Shown: piece after piece, positions 33,754 to 44,649 of the stretch
Layout: each line of letters begins with the position of its first letter
Numbering within the stretch: position 1 is the first letter of the stretch
Source: Paraphaeosphaeria minitans
Lineage: Eukaryota > Ascomycota > Dothideomycetes > Pleosporales > Didymosphaeriaceae
NCBI GenBank assembly: GCA_015832175.1
Contig: WJXW01000011.1
Coordinates: forward strand, 310,001 to 374,000
DNA: 64,000 nucleotides
Reading direction: 5' to 3'
The notes under the pieces: model-generated
The model's input: only the letters and a program-made list of their open reading frames with translations
What the model was told of the DNA's origin: nothing
Databases searched by the model: none
Translations under genes and position numbers: made by a program

Positions 33754-35894
33754 GGATATGAGAGGGTTTTGTTGCGGGGCTTTTGGGACTTGAGTGTGGG
33801 ACAAAATTTCGGCATTTGACTTGTATGGGTGAGGAAATTGGGGTGTTGAATCGAAGGAGCATCAAGAAAGTGTCTTTGCTGCAGCATTTTACCTTGGTCG
33901 TACTGGGTTTACTGGGGGTGTTGGTTGACTGATGGGCCGATCATGGGCTGTTGGTATTGATATAAGTTGGCAGTGGAAATGTAGTATCATGCTGGAGAGG
34001 TCAGCAATGTTTTAGTTTTACTTCTGGTACACGCGTTGCATGTGAGAAGATATGATAAGGAATGAAGTGGGACAGGATCTGATCGTTTGTAAATTAACTC
34101 ATATAAAAGTTTGGCCCCATTTTGTATAAGACCCGAAATGGTGTGCGGGACGTGCGACATCCCCTCGAATAGATAGCAGAGGTTGTAAGTCTTCCATAAA
34201 GAAGACTGCGTGGCTGTATGGTTTTTAAATCCCTCGCAAATGCAGCAATTTGAACGTCGAGGTGAGGCTCACGCAACTTTTCCGAGACTTCGTCATTTTC
34301 TTTCGCAGGGTCTACATTTGACAATGGTCCAGTGGACAAAGACGTCGTCGTAATTTTGTTGGTGTGGCGTATGAGATATGCAGGTAGGGCCTGTGGGCCC
34401 TACAGGACGATCACCCGAGAAGTGATCACATGACTAAGACGAGCTTCCCACTCAGCTTACTACTTTCTCATGTAACACAGCACTATATAGACGCACTTCT
34501 GAACAGGCTTCTCCAGTTCAGTGACAATACAGTTGATCACCCTAAGCAGTATATTCCAGCTCACCTCCACAGTTGGGCATACGACTCTTTGATTGATTGA
34601 TTGAGGAAGAACAATGCATCCCTTCACCATCCCACATCCTTTGTTCTATCAACGCCGTTCTCGACTGACCTTCGAGCCTTCTCAAACTTACGTCGAGCTG
34701 CACGAGGACCGTTGAAAAGTATTCTACCATGGAGAACTTCTGCTGAGAGTTTACAAACCTTCTCAATCAGCGCTGCAAACGTACCGTACGCCAAGAGTAC
34801 GTGCCCACTTATCTGTACGTCCCGTACGGTTCACATACCTTATACTGGTCTTTTATGTACAAAACAGATTACTCTAAGGCACGTGCACAGTTCGGGACGT
34901 ACAGATAAGCGGTCACGTACTCTTGGCGTACGGTACGTTGGCAACGCTGTTCTCAATTCTGGAAGCTCGCCTAATTCCGATCTCCCATCCGCAAATCCAA
35001 TCACACGCTCTTAGATATCAGGCTCTCACGCGTGTTGCTATCTTCCTACAATGGATACGTGGGCACAATGCACATGTGGGTCCGCTTTGTACGAGTTGCA
35101 ATATGAGACAGCTCGTGAAGGAATACTGGGGTGCTGCACTTGTAAACGGTAGTCTAATAATTTCACTTAAAAGTGATAGACCTTGCTCGGTCAGTGTCAG
35201 GCGGCAAGTCGTAGAAGGCGTGAGATAAAATGGCTAGCCTCAAAGTGTGTACGATGAACAAAGGAGGGCAAAGAGGAGAGGGAAGAGAAGAAAAAGACAC
35301 GGGATTAAGGTACAGATACTGAAGAGGACAAAAGATGACACATGCAAAGCCAAATGTGTCCATAATGATGCACTTCTGACAAATGCAGGCTTGCACACAA
35401 ACCTGAATGAAGAGGGGTCACCTAGCCTCACACGGTTGAATCAATCATTGGATTAGACTGTAAGCCGAAGACCTCTCGACCAACGGGGGAAATAATCAAT
35501 GCCACACGTGTGATGTCTCGGCCTCATGTACACCTGGTCCGCAGACGCTATGTATGTGTACTCTGACGCTTCTACAGGCTCTTCGGTCGCGCCATACATA
35601 CGACGTACAAGTCTTGATATCTACCTAATGGTAACTCTTGTGTGTGCCTTTGTGCGCAGCGCAGAGTCTGGTGAGGACCAGTGCCCGCTCCTTCCTGTGA
35701 TCAAAATGAACGCGCGTTGGGCCGTCGCCACAATTCAAAATCCCATAGGTGTTGACGTAGCAACGTTGGTGTCTTTCCACGATTGAAGTCTTGCTCAGTG
35801 ATACCAACTTCGAGAAACGCCCAAGCTCTCAACAGCAAAGGGCCGCGACATGATGCCGTAAGTGTCATTGATACGTACGATGAGCATCCGAGCC
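33754..35894. other. 2.1-kb intergenic region carrying a MITE
   Basis: Apart from the 182-bp inverted-repeat element at 34768-34949, no gene is supported. An 8-bp inverted repeat (gtagggcc/ggccctac, 4-nt loop) lies at 34384-34403. The right end is the 3' flank of trm9 (minus). Confidence 0.5.
34768..34949. mobile_element. hAT-like MITE, 182 bp
   Basis: Terminal inverted repeats of about 57 bp begin CAGCG at both ends and differ at only about 5 positions. They surround a non-coding loop of about 65 bp. The element is bounded by an exact 8-bp direct duplication ttctcaat (34760-34767 and 34950-34957). An 8-bp target duplication plus CAG-type ends is the signature of the hAT superfamily. No transposase is encoded, so it is a miniature non-autonomous element. 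The arms are rich in GTAC/CGTACG motifs, possible transposase binding sites. It shows no RIP-like decay, in contrast to the right third of the window. Confidence 0.88.
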
Positions 35895-36773
35895 TTACGA
35901 TTGCCGCGTCACAATCGCCCACCAATTGTCCTTGTCGTACCCCGTCTCAACCACTTCTCCACCTGCCTCTCCAATGATCTGCTCAAGTTCGCCCTTCCGG
36001 TACAAGTGGTAGTAGCGCAAAAAGGTCTTATCCTGGGGTTGTTCCGAGAGTTGCTCAGCCTCATTGGAAGGCATAGACGCCTTCTGGTCCTTTGACTTCG
36101 CCTTCTTCGCTTCCTTTTCTTTCTTCGCCCTCATGACCCACGGCACCATGACGTCCTGCTCGTTCCCCTCGTCCCACCCTCTTCGACTATCCTTCTGCTC
36201 CAACGCCCAGACATAGATCAGCGCTCTTCCGCCGCTTCCGGGCTGTCCTGCTGAAGGCGGCCGAAGGAGCTCCAGGATGGCTTTCACGGCTTCTATTCTC
36301 CGTTCCGGGGTGGAGATGTGATGAATGACTGCTATTGAAATGGCAAAATCGAAGCTGTGGTTCGGGTGTGGGAGATTCATGATATCTGCTACCAGGCTAT
36401 CATGAGGTTGGTGTTGTTTTGCGATCTTGACGAGGTTTGTTGAGCTGATGGCGAGTTAAGTTACACGTGCGTACCGTAGGCGCGGAATGGGTCGACGTAC
36501 CGATCCGAGGCCACCATGAAAATACGAGGGTTCACAGTAAGGTATTTGCCATTTCCGCAGCCGACATCTGCACCTACAGCTCCGTCAGGCAACTCGCTGA
36601 GGAAACGCTCAATTATCGGCCATGGCTGGTCCATATTAGTCATGTGCGCGAGGGGCAGGGCGGATGACGCACACCTTGTAGCGGGTAGCCGAGAAATGTG
36701 AAGCTATCCGTTCGTAAATGGCGTGTACATGTTCTTCTTCATAGGCTGCGCCTTGTTGCTCCGCGTCGGTCAT
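35895..36773 (-). CDS. trm9: tRNA wobble-uridine carboxymethyl methyltransferase Trm9
   Basis: SAM-dependent enzyme that, with Trm112, methylates 5-carboxymethyluridine at position 34 of tRNAs such as tRNA-Arg(UCU) and tRNA-Glu(UUC). Three exons on the minus strand: 36675-36773, 36501-36625, 35895-36444; phases agree and give 257 residues. N-terminal EEEHVHAIYERIASHFSATR is the typical family start. SAM motif I VGADVGCGNGKYL is at about 47-59, ASDRS at the exon 2/3 junction is motif II, and SFDFAISIAVIHHIST is motif IV. The C-terminus YDKDNWWAIVTRQS is the family signature. A Lys/Glu-rich insert (KKEKEAKKAKSKDQK) between core and C-terminal block is common in fungal members. No RRM or AlkB domain is attached, unlike animal ALKBH8. 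Confidence 0.94.
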
Positions 36774-37175
36774 TTTGGTTGTGATAATATGGATGAAGGC
36801 GCGATGCAGAGGAAAGAGAATTGGAGGTGGGCCAATTGGCGTTGGTGCCAAGACGCTAGGTCGGGACACGGTGAACTTCGAAGACTGCGAAGTGGAGTCT
36901 GGCTCTTGCACTGAACGTCCATGTAAGTGGTGGTACGTTCAAAACTACACTAATCGATACAAAACACCGCCTGAAAGACAAAACAGAGTCAATTGCTCGC
37001 AAGCCATCCTGCTATCTTAACACTACGCGAGGTCTTTGAATTACAAGTAATCTATCAAAATGTATTACAAAGCTCTCTTTGGTAAAAACTAAACTTCGAA
37101 TCTCAAAGAAAAAACTCCACTACGATATACTACCTTCTTCACCACCTTCTACCAACGGTAAGCTACGATGGACCT
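36774..37175. other. Intergenic between trm9 and the ubiquitin hydrolase gene
   Basis: No gene is supported. It is the promoter side of trm9 and the 3' flank of the deubiquitinase gene (both minus). Confidence 0.5.
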
Positions 37176-39029
37176 TCAAAATGCTATCCGCTCTCTTTCT
37201 TTCGACCCGACCTCGAGGAAGTGTTCAAGCGGACCTTCGTCATAGATGTATGTCAAAGTATACGCCTGGAATCCATGTTTAGTATGCACCCCTGGGGGAT
37301 GCTGTGGATTCGCGTGAAACTGTGTAGCGTTGATGGGCCACACTGCACGGTCGTTGATGTTGTAAAAAGGATTGTCGCCCTGGCTCCGCACACTGGCGAC
37401 GTAATGTCCGCTGTTGGGGGCATGTCCACTATGGGAGACAACGGAAGACAATTTGTATTTCAGTGGCAACACCTTGGCCTCCTGGTACCGTGTGAGATCG
37501 AGCTCGTTCCCGATCGTAAGCGCATGCAGCCTTTTAAACGCAGTGCCATCGTAACCGAAGATGGCCAGCGTTATGGCGAGTATGCGAGGTGTCGCTCTGA
37601 TCCTCCAGACCTGTAGCTTGTCCGTGTTGGCACCCTCACAGGTCGCAGACTCGCATATGGAGTATGGACCCGCGTCGGTTTCGAGTTTGCTGCGGATGGC
37701 ATCTTCGATGGTATTGTGGTTTTGCTCGTCAATGGTGACTACGAGAGTAGTATCGGTCTGCAAAACGGTCTCTCTTGCTGTCCCGCAGACGGTGCAGGTA
37801 TGGATTGGGACAAGACAATGCCTGAACATGGCGTCGAATTGGTCTCTGCGAGTATCGTAGCTGCGGAGCTGATCGTGAAGGAATGTCAGGGCTTCATGGG
37901 CGTCTTGTTGTTCATAGGCATTAAAATTGGCGGCCATTAGCGGACCGGCGCCAGTGTTCTGGAATGCGGTTCTTTTGATTGTTCTCAAGGAGGGAGCCGT
38001 GCTCCGGATAGGAATCGTTGGATCAGTGGGGCCCCAATAATGTTCTACGAAAGCTTTCATGCTGCAGCATATGCATGGCCCTGGGGTGTACCCACGATCG
38101 ATAGGGTGGGTATTAGGCTTTTGAGGGTGCCATACATGACCACAGTTGTGTGTGATGACATGGCCGCGAATCCAATGAAGGAACTGAGGCATCTGCATGA
38201 AAGTTTGGAGTATCGAGTTCAAACAACAATGAACGCCAGGATTCTCAATGCCACGAGGCCTAAGATTGGGACGGGCCGGTGTATTGATATTGGCTCCGAG
38301 ATTTGCTGGTAACCAATCCTTTCTCATGTCTCTGGAGATATTATCGTACTCGCTTTGCAAAGCAGTGCGCCCTGTACCGTTTGTTGGAAACAAAGAATAA
38401 TTCCCTGTACTGCGTGAAGATCGGCCAGTCCTAGCAAAACGTTCAGCTGTCGACCGGACTCTGGCTTCGGGGGTAGCTGCTTCTCGTCTCGCTGCGTTTT
38501 TGGCTCGTCTTTGTTCATTCTTTCTTCGTCTTTTTTCAAGTTTTCTTCGGGTTTCCTCAATTGCTGCTCTTTTCTCATTTGCTGCTCTTTCCTCACTTCC
38601 TGCTTTTTCCTCACCTTCTGCTTTCCCCTCACCTCCCGCTCTTTCCTCACTTCCGACTTTTTCCTCACCTCCGGCTCTTTCCTCACCTCCGGCTCTTTCC
38701 TCACCTCCGGCTCTTTCCTCACCTCCGGCTCTTTCCTCACCTCCGGCTCTTTCCTCACCTCCGGCTCTTTCCTCACCTCCGGCTCTTTCCTCACCTCCGG
38801 CTCTTTCCTCACCTCCGGCTCTTTCCTCACCTCCGGCTCTTTCCTCACCTCCGGCTCTTTCCTCACCTCCGGCTCTTTCCTCACTTCCCGCTTTTTTCTC
38901 AACTCCCGCTCTTTCCTCACTTCCTACATGTTCCTCACCTCCCGCTCTTTCAGCTTCACCCACCGCCTGCACGTCTCCATCCCGAGACGCCGCCGCCCCT
39001 CTGTACCTTCCGCCTCGCCACCGCGCCAT
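37176..39029 (-). CDS. Ubiquitin-specific protease (C19) with hexapeptide-repeat N-terminus
   Basis: Predicted deubiquitinase that hydrolyses ubiquitin isopeptide bonds. A single exon on the minus strand gives 617 residues from MARWRGGRYRG at 39029; an upstream in-frame ATG at 39308 would add 93 residues of unlikely sequence. Residues about 20-150 consist of the hexapeptide EERAGG, about 12 near-identical copies with variants on both sides, followed by a very basic stretch (KLEKRRRKNEQRRAKNAARR), a likely nuclear signal. The catalytic domain runs from about 255 to 590. Its Cys box is NPGVHCCLNSILQ (Cys near 265), a divergent form of the usual GNTCY(L/M)N. Two CxxC-type pairs (CTVC, CESATC) resemble the USP zinc ribbon. 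The His box is HSGHAPNSGHYVA (about 540), followed by the Asn/Asp NINDRAV. It looks catalytically competent, but the subfamily is not recognised. Confidence 0.82.
   Translation of the reverse strand: MARWRGGRYRGAAASRDGDVQAVGEAERAGGEEHVGSEERAGVEKKAGSEERAGGEERAGGEERAGGEERAGGEERAGGEERAGGEERAGGEERAGGEERAGGEERAGGEERAGGEERAGGEEKVGSEERAGGEGKAEGEEKAGSEERAANEKRAAIEETRRKLEKRRRKNEQRRAKNAARREAATPEARVRSTAERFARTGRSSRSTGNYSLFPTNGTGRTALQSEYDNISRDMRKDWLPANLGANINTPARPNLRPRGIENPGVHCCLNSILQTFMQMPQFLHWIRGHVITHNCGHVWHPQKPNTHPIDRGYTPGPCICCSMKAFVEHYWGPTDPTIPIRSTAPSLRTIKRTAFQNTGAGPLMAANFNAYEQQDAHEALTFLHDQLRSYDTRRDQFDAMFRHCLVPIHTCTVCGTARETVLQTDTTLVVTIDEQNHNTIEDAIRSKLETDAGPYSICESATCEGANTDKLQVWRIRATPRILAITLAIFGYDGTAFKRLHALTIGNELDLTRYQEAKVLPLKYKLSSVVSHSGHAPNSGHYVASVRSQGDNPFYNINDRAVWPINATQFHANPQHPPGVHTKHGFQAYTLTYIYDEGPLEHFLEVGSKERERIAF
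38560..38950 (-). repeat. 18-bp coding minisatellite (EERAGG hexapeptide)
   Basis: About 12 nearly identical 18-bp units lie between 38667 and 38885, with degenerate units on both flanks. They sit in frame in the N-terminus of the deubiquitinase. Since 18 is a multiple of 3, long open frames appear in several other frames and on the plus strand (for example 38500-39141). These are shadows. Copy number is likely to vary between strains. Confidence 0.9.
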
Positions 39030-39751
39030 CGCAATAAGACTTGAACGAGTAATTGGTGGAAAGATTCCAAAGCGATTTTTTTTAAAGATGAAGAAAAAAA
39101 AGACGATGTTACGATGCCAATGTATTTGTGTGAAAAAATGACTGATGGAAGGAAATCGAGAGACTGTCTTTTTTCTCTCTTTTGGATCATCGTCTCTCGT
39201 CCGGCCTCCCCAGGCTTTTAATGCAGACTCGGTGACGCTTCGAAAGGTCGGTTGGTGAACGGCGATGGGGGGGGGGGGACAAAGGATGATGTTGAGCAAA
39301 GAATGCATTGTTGTTATTGTCGTCGAAGGGGATTTCGACGTCTATGTTTGGATCCTGGTCAAAGGGAGTTTCTGTGTCATTGTGACCAAGTATTCATTGT
39401 CACTTTGTATCAGGGCATAACGCTGGTGTAGTTCTGAGCGAGGGATAGGGTTTTCTATATTATTGTGACCAAATATCCGCATTCACTTTGTGTCGGGGAA
39501 TCGCTGAACACTGGCATTGTTCTGAGCGAGGGACAAGAACCACTCACCCGATTCGGCCTTTGCAAGCGTACCGGCTCAAGCCTTTTGGAGCCTGAACCTA
39601 TTGACACGATGCAAGCTGGCGTTCTGGCAGAGCAAGCGGCACGATCCCACATAGGAAGACAGAGACATGGATAGCAGCTGCAACAACGACAACAACTCGT
39701 TTGAGCTCTTACTTGGACCAAAGATCCGTGGTGTATCTAACTATTGTATGT
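39030..39751. other. Intergenic: deubiquitinase promoter side and 3' flank of rce1
   Basis: No gene is supported. A run of 12 G residues lies at 39267-39278, followed by an imperfect duplicated segment at 39369-39535. Confidence 0.5.
39369..39535. repeat. Imperfect tandem duplication, about 80 bp per copy
   Basis: Copies 39369-39447 and 39451-39535 share the anchors attgtgaccaa, cactttgt and gttctgagcgaggga in the same order with scattered differences. They are non-coding and lie between the deubiquitinase start and the rce1 stop. Confidence 0.75.
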
Positions 39752-40840
39752 TTATCCCATGTTCGGAGCACCGGGCAAGGCGTGCGAGCTCTCCGTCAGC
39801 GGGAATAGCTGCCAGTAGAATCCCGCAGCACCCGCGACCAGAAGCACGTAATATGCCAGGGTCCACGCGGGTCCGTGAACGTGCCCGCTGCCAGGTTGCT
39901 CGTCACCCTTGCCCGGGGGCCCGATGGGCTCGCCGGGCTGCACGCCGACCCTGCCGTAGAAGCGCGGCAGACCCATCCAATTGCAGAAGGTGTGGGCGAG
40001 GATGACAGAGTAGACGTTGCCGGTGCGCATGAAGACAAAGGCGGCGAAGAAGCCGAACAGCGATGTGTAGGTGAATTGGAAGAGGGAGCGGAGCACGGCG
40101 AGGAGCAGCGGGGTTCGCGGGTGGGTCAGGCGGAACTCGTAGAGATGGTGGACGTGGGCGATGCCGAAGTAGAGCGGGGTCAGGAAGATGATGCTCTTCG
40201 CGGAGAAGCCTGCAAGGATGTGGAGCGGGATGATCATGGCGCGCCAGATGAGCTCCTCGCTGACGGGGCCCTGGGCAGGTCAGTATGCGTGTCTTTGGCA
40301 TCCTAGGAGTGGTTGACTTGACGCACCACGACATAGTTTCTGTACCCAGTCCAGGTGCCGAGGGTTTGGATCACGTCTCTGCCCCTCACCCAGTCTTTGA
40401 GCTGGCCGTCTACAATTCCCTGCTCGAACAGAGGCCCAGCGAACAAGATGGCTACGAGGAGTATGGTTTTGGCGGAGTCGACTGGTGATACAGGCCACAG
40501 GCCGAGGAGGCGGAGAATGTCCGCGGCAGAAAGATGGGCTGATTGGTGCAGCACGAAGATGGTCAAGGCTACACTAAAAATACTCGACGAGGTGACGGCG
40601 CGGATCCTCGCGCGGATCGAAGAGGGTGCATCGCGCGTCAGCTGCGGGGAGGGGCGCGTAGCAGAAGACAGGTAGAAGGGCAACACGTAGACGACGGTGA
40701 AGAAGACCTGCAATTAGTCGTCAGTCGGGTGTGACGATAGGCGGGCGAGTATCGACATGGTGGGCGGGACGCACAGACAGAAGAGCCGCGGTGGTGGGAG
40801 AAACGGCGGGAGGGTTGGGAGCTGGCCACAGGTCAGACAT
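39752..40840 (-). CDS. rce1: CAAX prenyl protease 2 (Rce1)
   Basis: ER membrane endopeptidase that removes the last three residues of prenylated CAAX proteins such as Ras and mating factors. Three exons on the minus strand: 40775-40840, 40327-40707, 39752-40270; all phase 0, giving 321 residues. Exon 1 (MSDLWPAPNPP) leads straight into the first membrane segment VFFTVVYVLPFYLS. The ABI/CAAX-protease core is complete: EExxxR in GPVSEELIWR (Glu154, Glu155, Arg159), the His in YFGIAHVHH (His188) and HxxxN in ILAHTFCNWMG. Several hydrophobic segments fit a multi-pass protein. The last helix (WTLAYYVLLVAGAAGFYWQLFPLTES) is typical of fungal Rce1. The gene is divergent from the serine-rich gene at 42359, with 1.5 kb between them. 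Confidence 0.94.
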
Positions 40841-41303
40841 GCTCGAGCAGTTTTTAGAGGAACTGAAGTTCCAGCGGAGATGGTGAGACGTCTGGTGAGG
40901 TGGTGGAGCGGGTGTGCAGTGCATGGCGCGGGCGTTTAAGCCGGTGGTGGAGCTGGAATGGGCGCGCGGCGGCCAATGGATGGCTACTCACCGCCTTTGA
41001 AGTGCTTCTCGTACATGTTCTCGAGGGCAGTGAAACTGTTTTTCCAGGACTTGAGGGGCGGCGGCATGTTGCGGGTGGGCGGCAAAGCGCTGGGGATCGT
41101 GCTTTAAGACGCCGCGTCTTGCTATTGTCTACGATAGATAGTCTAAGTATTGTGCACCAACAAGACGACGTCAGCAAACACGGCAAACACGGCGAACGCA
41201 GCAGACACAGCAAACACACAAAGGCAGCGAAGGCCAGCTGGACAAGCGATAGTAGCGGCATAATCGACATCTACCGATCAATCGATAGCGGACAAGTACA
41301 CAA

Positions 41304-41367
41304 CGGCACGAAACCATAACGGCACAAAACCATAGCGGCACAAAACCATAACGGCACAAGACCATAG
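41304..41367. repeat. 16-bp tandem repeat, 4 copies
   Basis: Four consecutive 16-bp units of the form cggcacAAAACCATAA (copies at 41304, 41320, 41336, 41352) differ by one or two bases. They lie in the rce1/serine-rich bidirectional promoter region. Confidence 0.88.
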
Positions 41368-41584
41368 TCTAACGGCACCGGGCAAACCACGAGCAACGCT
41401 CCCCCTGCATTGGCTCCACGCACGTGCCCCACCGTCGCGTCTCCCAGGCCGCGGCAGGCCCAGTGCTCCCGACGTCAGTGGTCCTCCCGTTTGATTGCAC
41501 TCACGATCCACAATCGCATCGCATCGCGTCGAGAGGCGCACTCGATTCACGTCCGACAGGGGCGCATAGCTGGGGCGCATAGCT

Positions 41585-41815
41585 GGGGTCGAGGGTTCCT
41601 GGGTCAACTCACCAGGCCGAACGGGGTCGAGGGTTCCTGGGTCAACTCACCAGGCCGAACGGGGTCGAGGGCTCCTGGGTCAAATCACCAGGCCGAGATT
41701 TCTGGGTCAAATCAACAGGCGATCAAACCAACCGAGATTCCTGAGTCAAATCAACAGGCGGTCAATTCAATCGAGATTCCCGAGTCAAATCAACCAGGCC
41801 GAACGGGTCGAGGAT
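41585..41815. repeat. 38-bp tandem repeat decaying into shorter units
   Basis: Two identical 38-bp units (41585-41622, 41623-41660) beginning ggggtcgagggttcctgg are followed by a variant third copy and then by degenerate shorter units around the core gattcctgagtcaaatcaac, to about 41815. Non-coding. Confidence 0.88.
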
Positions 41816-42358
41816 CCCTCGGCAAGCCAGAAGGAAGATCCCCAGACGGCCGTCATTGTTGCTACCTATACCGTACGGAACCCGCCAGGCCGAGAGAGAA
41901 ACAGAGAGAGTCGAGTTCATATCCGTGCCCTTCCTTGGTCGACGTGCCCTGCCATTATTGGAAGGCACCTGCTGAAGCGAGCTGCGCACCTGCACCTTCC
42001 TGCGCACTTGCACCTGCGCCTGCACCTGCACCAGCTACGAGGCCGCGCCCCTCCCCGATCTGGTTTTAGCAGGTGCTGCCCACTCCGTGGCCTCGTCCTC
42101 CGAATTTCCCAAACCTTACCTTCAATGCCATCACGGCCCTCATTTGTCGCTCTTTTGCATTTTTGACATGTCTGTATAGCTTCCCGTCCCTCATTGACGC
42201 CCCATTTCATCTCCATTTCATCTCCATTCCTTGTTTCTCATCGTTACCATCTTTCCTACGCGTCTTAATGACTTGTCTCACTTCGACATTGGAAAAACGC
42301 GCCACGTCAAATCCCATACTGGACTTCTCCACGCCACACCACCATCAGCTGCTGAAGC

Positions 42359-44649
42359 ATGTCGGCCTCGCCTCGCCGGCACTCCTCTGCTTCAGAATCC
42401 TCCGTTTCGTCTCCGCTTGCCCGCGCTCCCCGCTTCTCACCACCCTCATCGAGCACCGTCTCTCCTATCCGCAAGCCTTTGCATCAACGTTCAGATTCGC
42501 AATCCAACCAGTATGCCGGGCCCACCATCCGGATAGTCGAGGAACAGGGTCCACATGTCTATTCGAAGAACCCATTTCCCACTCAGCCCTCGCAAATATT
42601 ACCGCCTCGTAAGAAGCCAGGGTACTCGTTCGAGCCCAAGGCGTCTCATGTTTCAGAGACGGTCGCAAAGTTCGAAGCAGGCCAGCGCGCCCGCCCGACC
42701 CCGGTCTCCAAGCCACTCGACTCGAACAGAACCAGACACTCGACGTCCACGAACACGTCAGACGCCGACACCACCGTGGTCTCTTCTTCGTTCTCGCCGT
42801 TGTCTAGTCGCTTCTCCCAAGGCAGCACAGCCCGGTCATCGCCCACGCCTGACTCCCTGTTCAGGAGCGAAAAGGAATTTGAGGCACTTCAGGAAGTCCC
42901 CTCCTCTCCGCTCAGGTCTACCATCCGCGCCGTCTCTCCTTCCCCTTCGCCTCCGTCTAGTGCCGAAGCGCCGTCCAACTCCCACGCATTAACACCACGC
43001 GCATCTGCAGCATCGCTTGCTTTGACCGACGGCGAAGAATCCTTGGTTCACCACAACGCAAATCGCAACAGAGTTTCATCCATTGTCAGTGTCAGCACGC
43101 TGCCAGGCAATCGTCACAAGCACACTCCCTCATCTGGATCCAACCATTGGAAGCAGGCTTCACCTAGCGCTACTACAGCATCACACCGGCCCATCTCAAA
43201 GGCCTCTGCACACTCTTTTGCTTACACAGACTATTCTTACGACAGCGAACGCCCGCGTTCCGCCTCACAACCTGTACCGACTATTCATGACGCCCAAACA
43301 GCAACCGTCGCTTCCGGAATACGAGTCAACTACCCAACTGTGCGCGCGGCTTCAGCCAGCAGCTTATGGGCTTCGTCGCAAGAACAACTTCCCACCATCA
43401 CGTCCCGAATGAACCTTCCTCGGACACAGGTACACCAGTGGAGCTCACAGCTCTCGACAATCGCATCTGAATCCGAGCGCGGTTCTCGGTCAATCGAGCG
43501 AGCTTCCCGGTCCCTTAGCGCGCGGTCACAATCGGTCTCTCGAGATGATTATCCGTCAACCGGCAGATCGGTCATACCGCGGAGGAGACGGACAGTTTCC
43601 AGCGTCTCTTCTTCGGACAATGTTTCGAATTCAGACTTCACAGGTTCGTCTGTTGCCGTACCGTTGCCGCTGTTCTCCCCCATTGGCGGGCCCTCGAACC
43701 ACGGTCCCGGCTCCGAGTCCGATTTTGAAGAGCGCAATGACACCATCTCGCCTCTACAGTCACCCCCGCTCAGGATGAAGACGTCCTTCGTACGAAGATA
43801 TAGCGATTCGCGTTCGCCATCTTCCCCAAGACCGAGCTCGTCGCAATCTGATCTAGCCACGTACATCGCGAGCACCATCCCAGCGTGGGCCAAGTATGGA
43901 AAGCATCACCTCATGCTCTTGTGCTAATGCTAACCGAAAAACAGAGTATACTACAGAAGAGGCGAACGCACGTCCTTGGGCGCACCGGAATCGATATCGG
44001 AATCAGCTCCTAGTTCGCGGCTACAAACATCGCACAGCGGAAGGACCGATACCCCATCCGATGGGAACCTTCCGTTCAGCATATACAACCCGCGCAGGCG
44101 ACCACACCGGCGAGCATCGGGCGCGGACAGCGTGTCTATGATGTCTGAAGGCCCTATCGAGCAGGACGTCTACGCGGTCGGCGGCCCTCGAAGACACGTC
44201 CTGGAGCAGTTCACACCTCGTCTACGACCCAACCATCGCAGCCAGGCCCAACTCAGCGCATGGAAAGCCCCATCATTCGACGAGAACTTCGGCGCCGCGC
44301 TGCTTAGCCGTCAGAACAGGCAAATTGTCTTCTTCTGTTTGGGCTTCATCTTCCCGTTCGGTAGCTCGTCCCAGTTCATCGTTCGTTTAAGCTCTACGTG
44401 CTAATACATGGCCCAGCCTGGATGATCGCATCAGTCCTACCGCTACCGCCCGATCCTAAAACAACTGATACAACGGCAAGTGAACTAGACATTGAACAAC
44501 GCTTCGACGACCAGTTCGGCCCTATTGTCGACAAATCCTACCAAAAGGCCAACTGGTGGCGCAACCTCAACCGAATCATGTCCGGCGTCGGCACGCTCCT
44601 AATCGGCGCGATAATAGCACTCGCCATACTCGCATCCAGGATGTCCTAA
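42359..44649 (+). CDS. Serine-rich protein with two C-terminal membrane segments
   Basis: Three exons on the plus strand: 42359-43893, 43945-44360, 44417-44649, GT-AG introns with consistent phases, giving 727 residues. The first 510 residues are Ser/Thr/Pro-rich and probably disordered, with many SP and RS phosphosite-like motifs (RSLSARSQSVSR, RYSDSRSPSSPRPSS). Exon 2 carries an ordered stretch (VLEQFTPRLRPNHRSQ, AWKAPSFDENFGAALLSRQNRQ) leading into a hydrophobic segment at about 637-660 that spans the exon 2/3 junction (FFCLGFIFPFAWMIASVLP). A second segment lies at about 703-724 (GTLLIGAIIALAILAS). This fits a cytosolic tail anchored by a helical hairpin. It looks like a conserved ascomycete serine-rich membrane protein, but I cannot assign a function. 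Confidence 0.85.

Larger units (their letters stand above)
40841..42358. other. 1.5-kb divergent intergenic region with minisatellites
   Basis: Lies between the starts of rce1 (minus) and the serine-rich gene (plus), so it carries both promoters. No gene is supported; long frames such as 41410-42069 come from repeats at 41304-41367 and 41585-41815 and a gcacct-rich tract near 41987-42040. Confidence 0.55.

Noticed and set aside
38500..39141. 213-codon plus-strand frame (and 177- and 158-codon relatives, and 38324-38920 on minus)
   Set aside because: They are translations of the 18-bp array in other frames; the frame with a USP catalytic domain explains the locus.
41410..42069. 219-codon plus-strand frame between rce1 and the serine-rich gene
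   Set aside because: Runs through the 38-bp array and a gcacct tract; low complexity, no domain.
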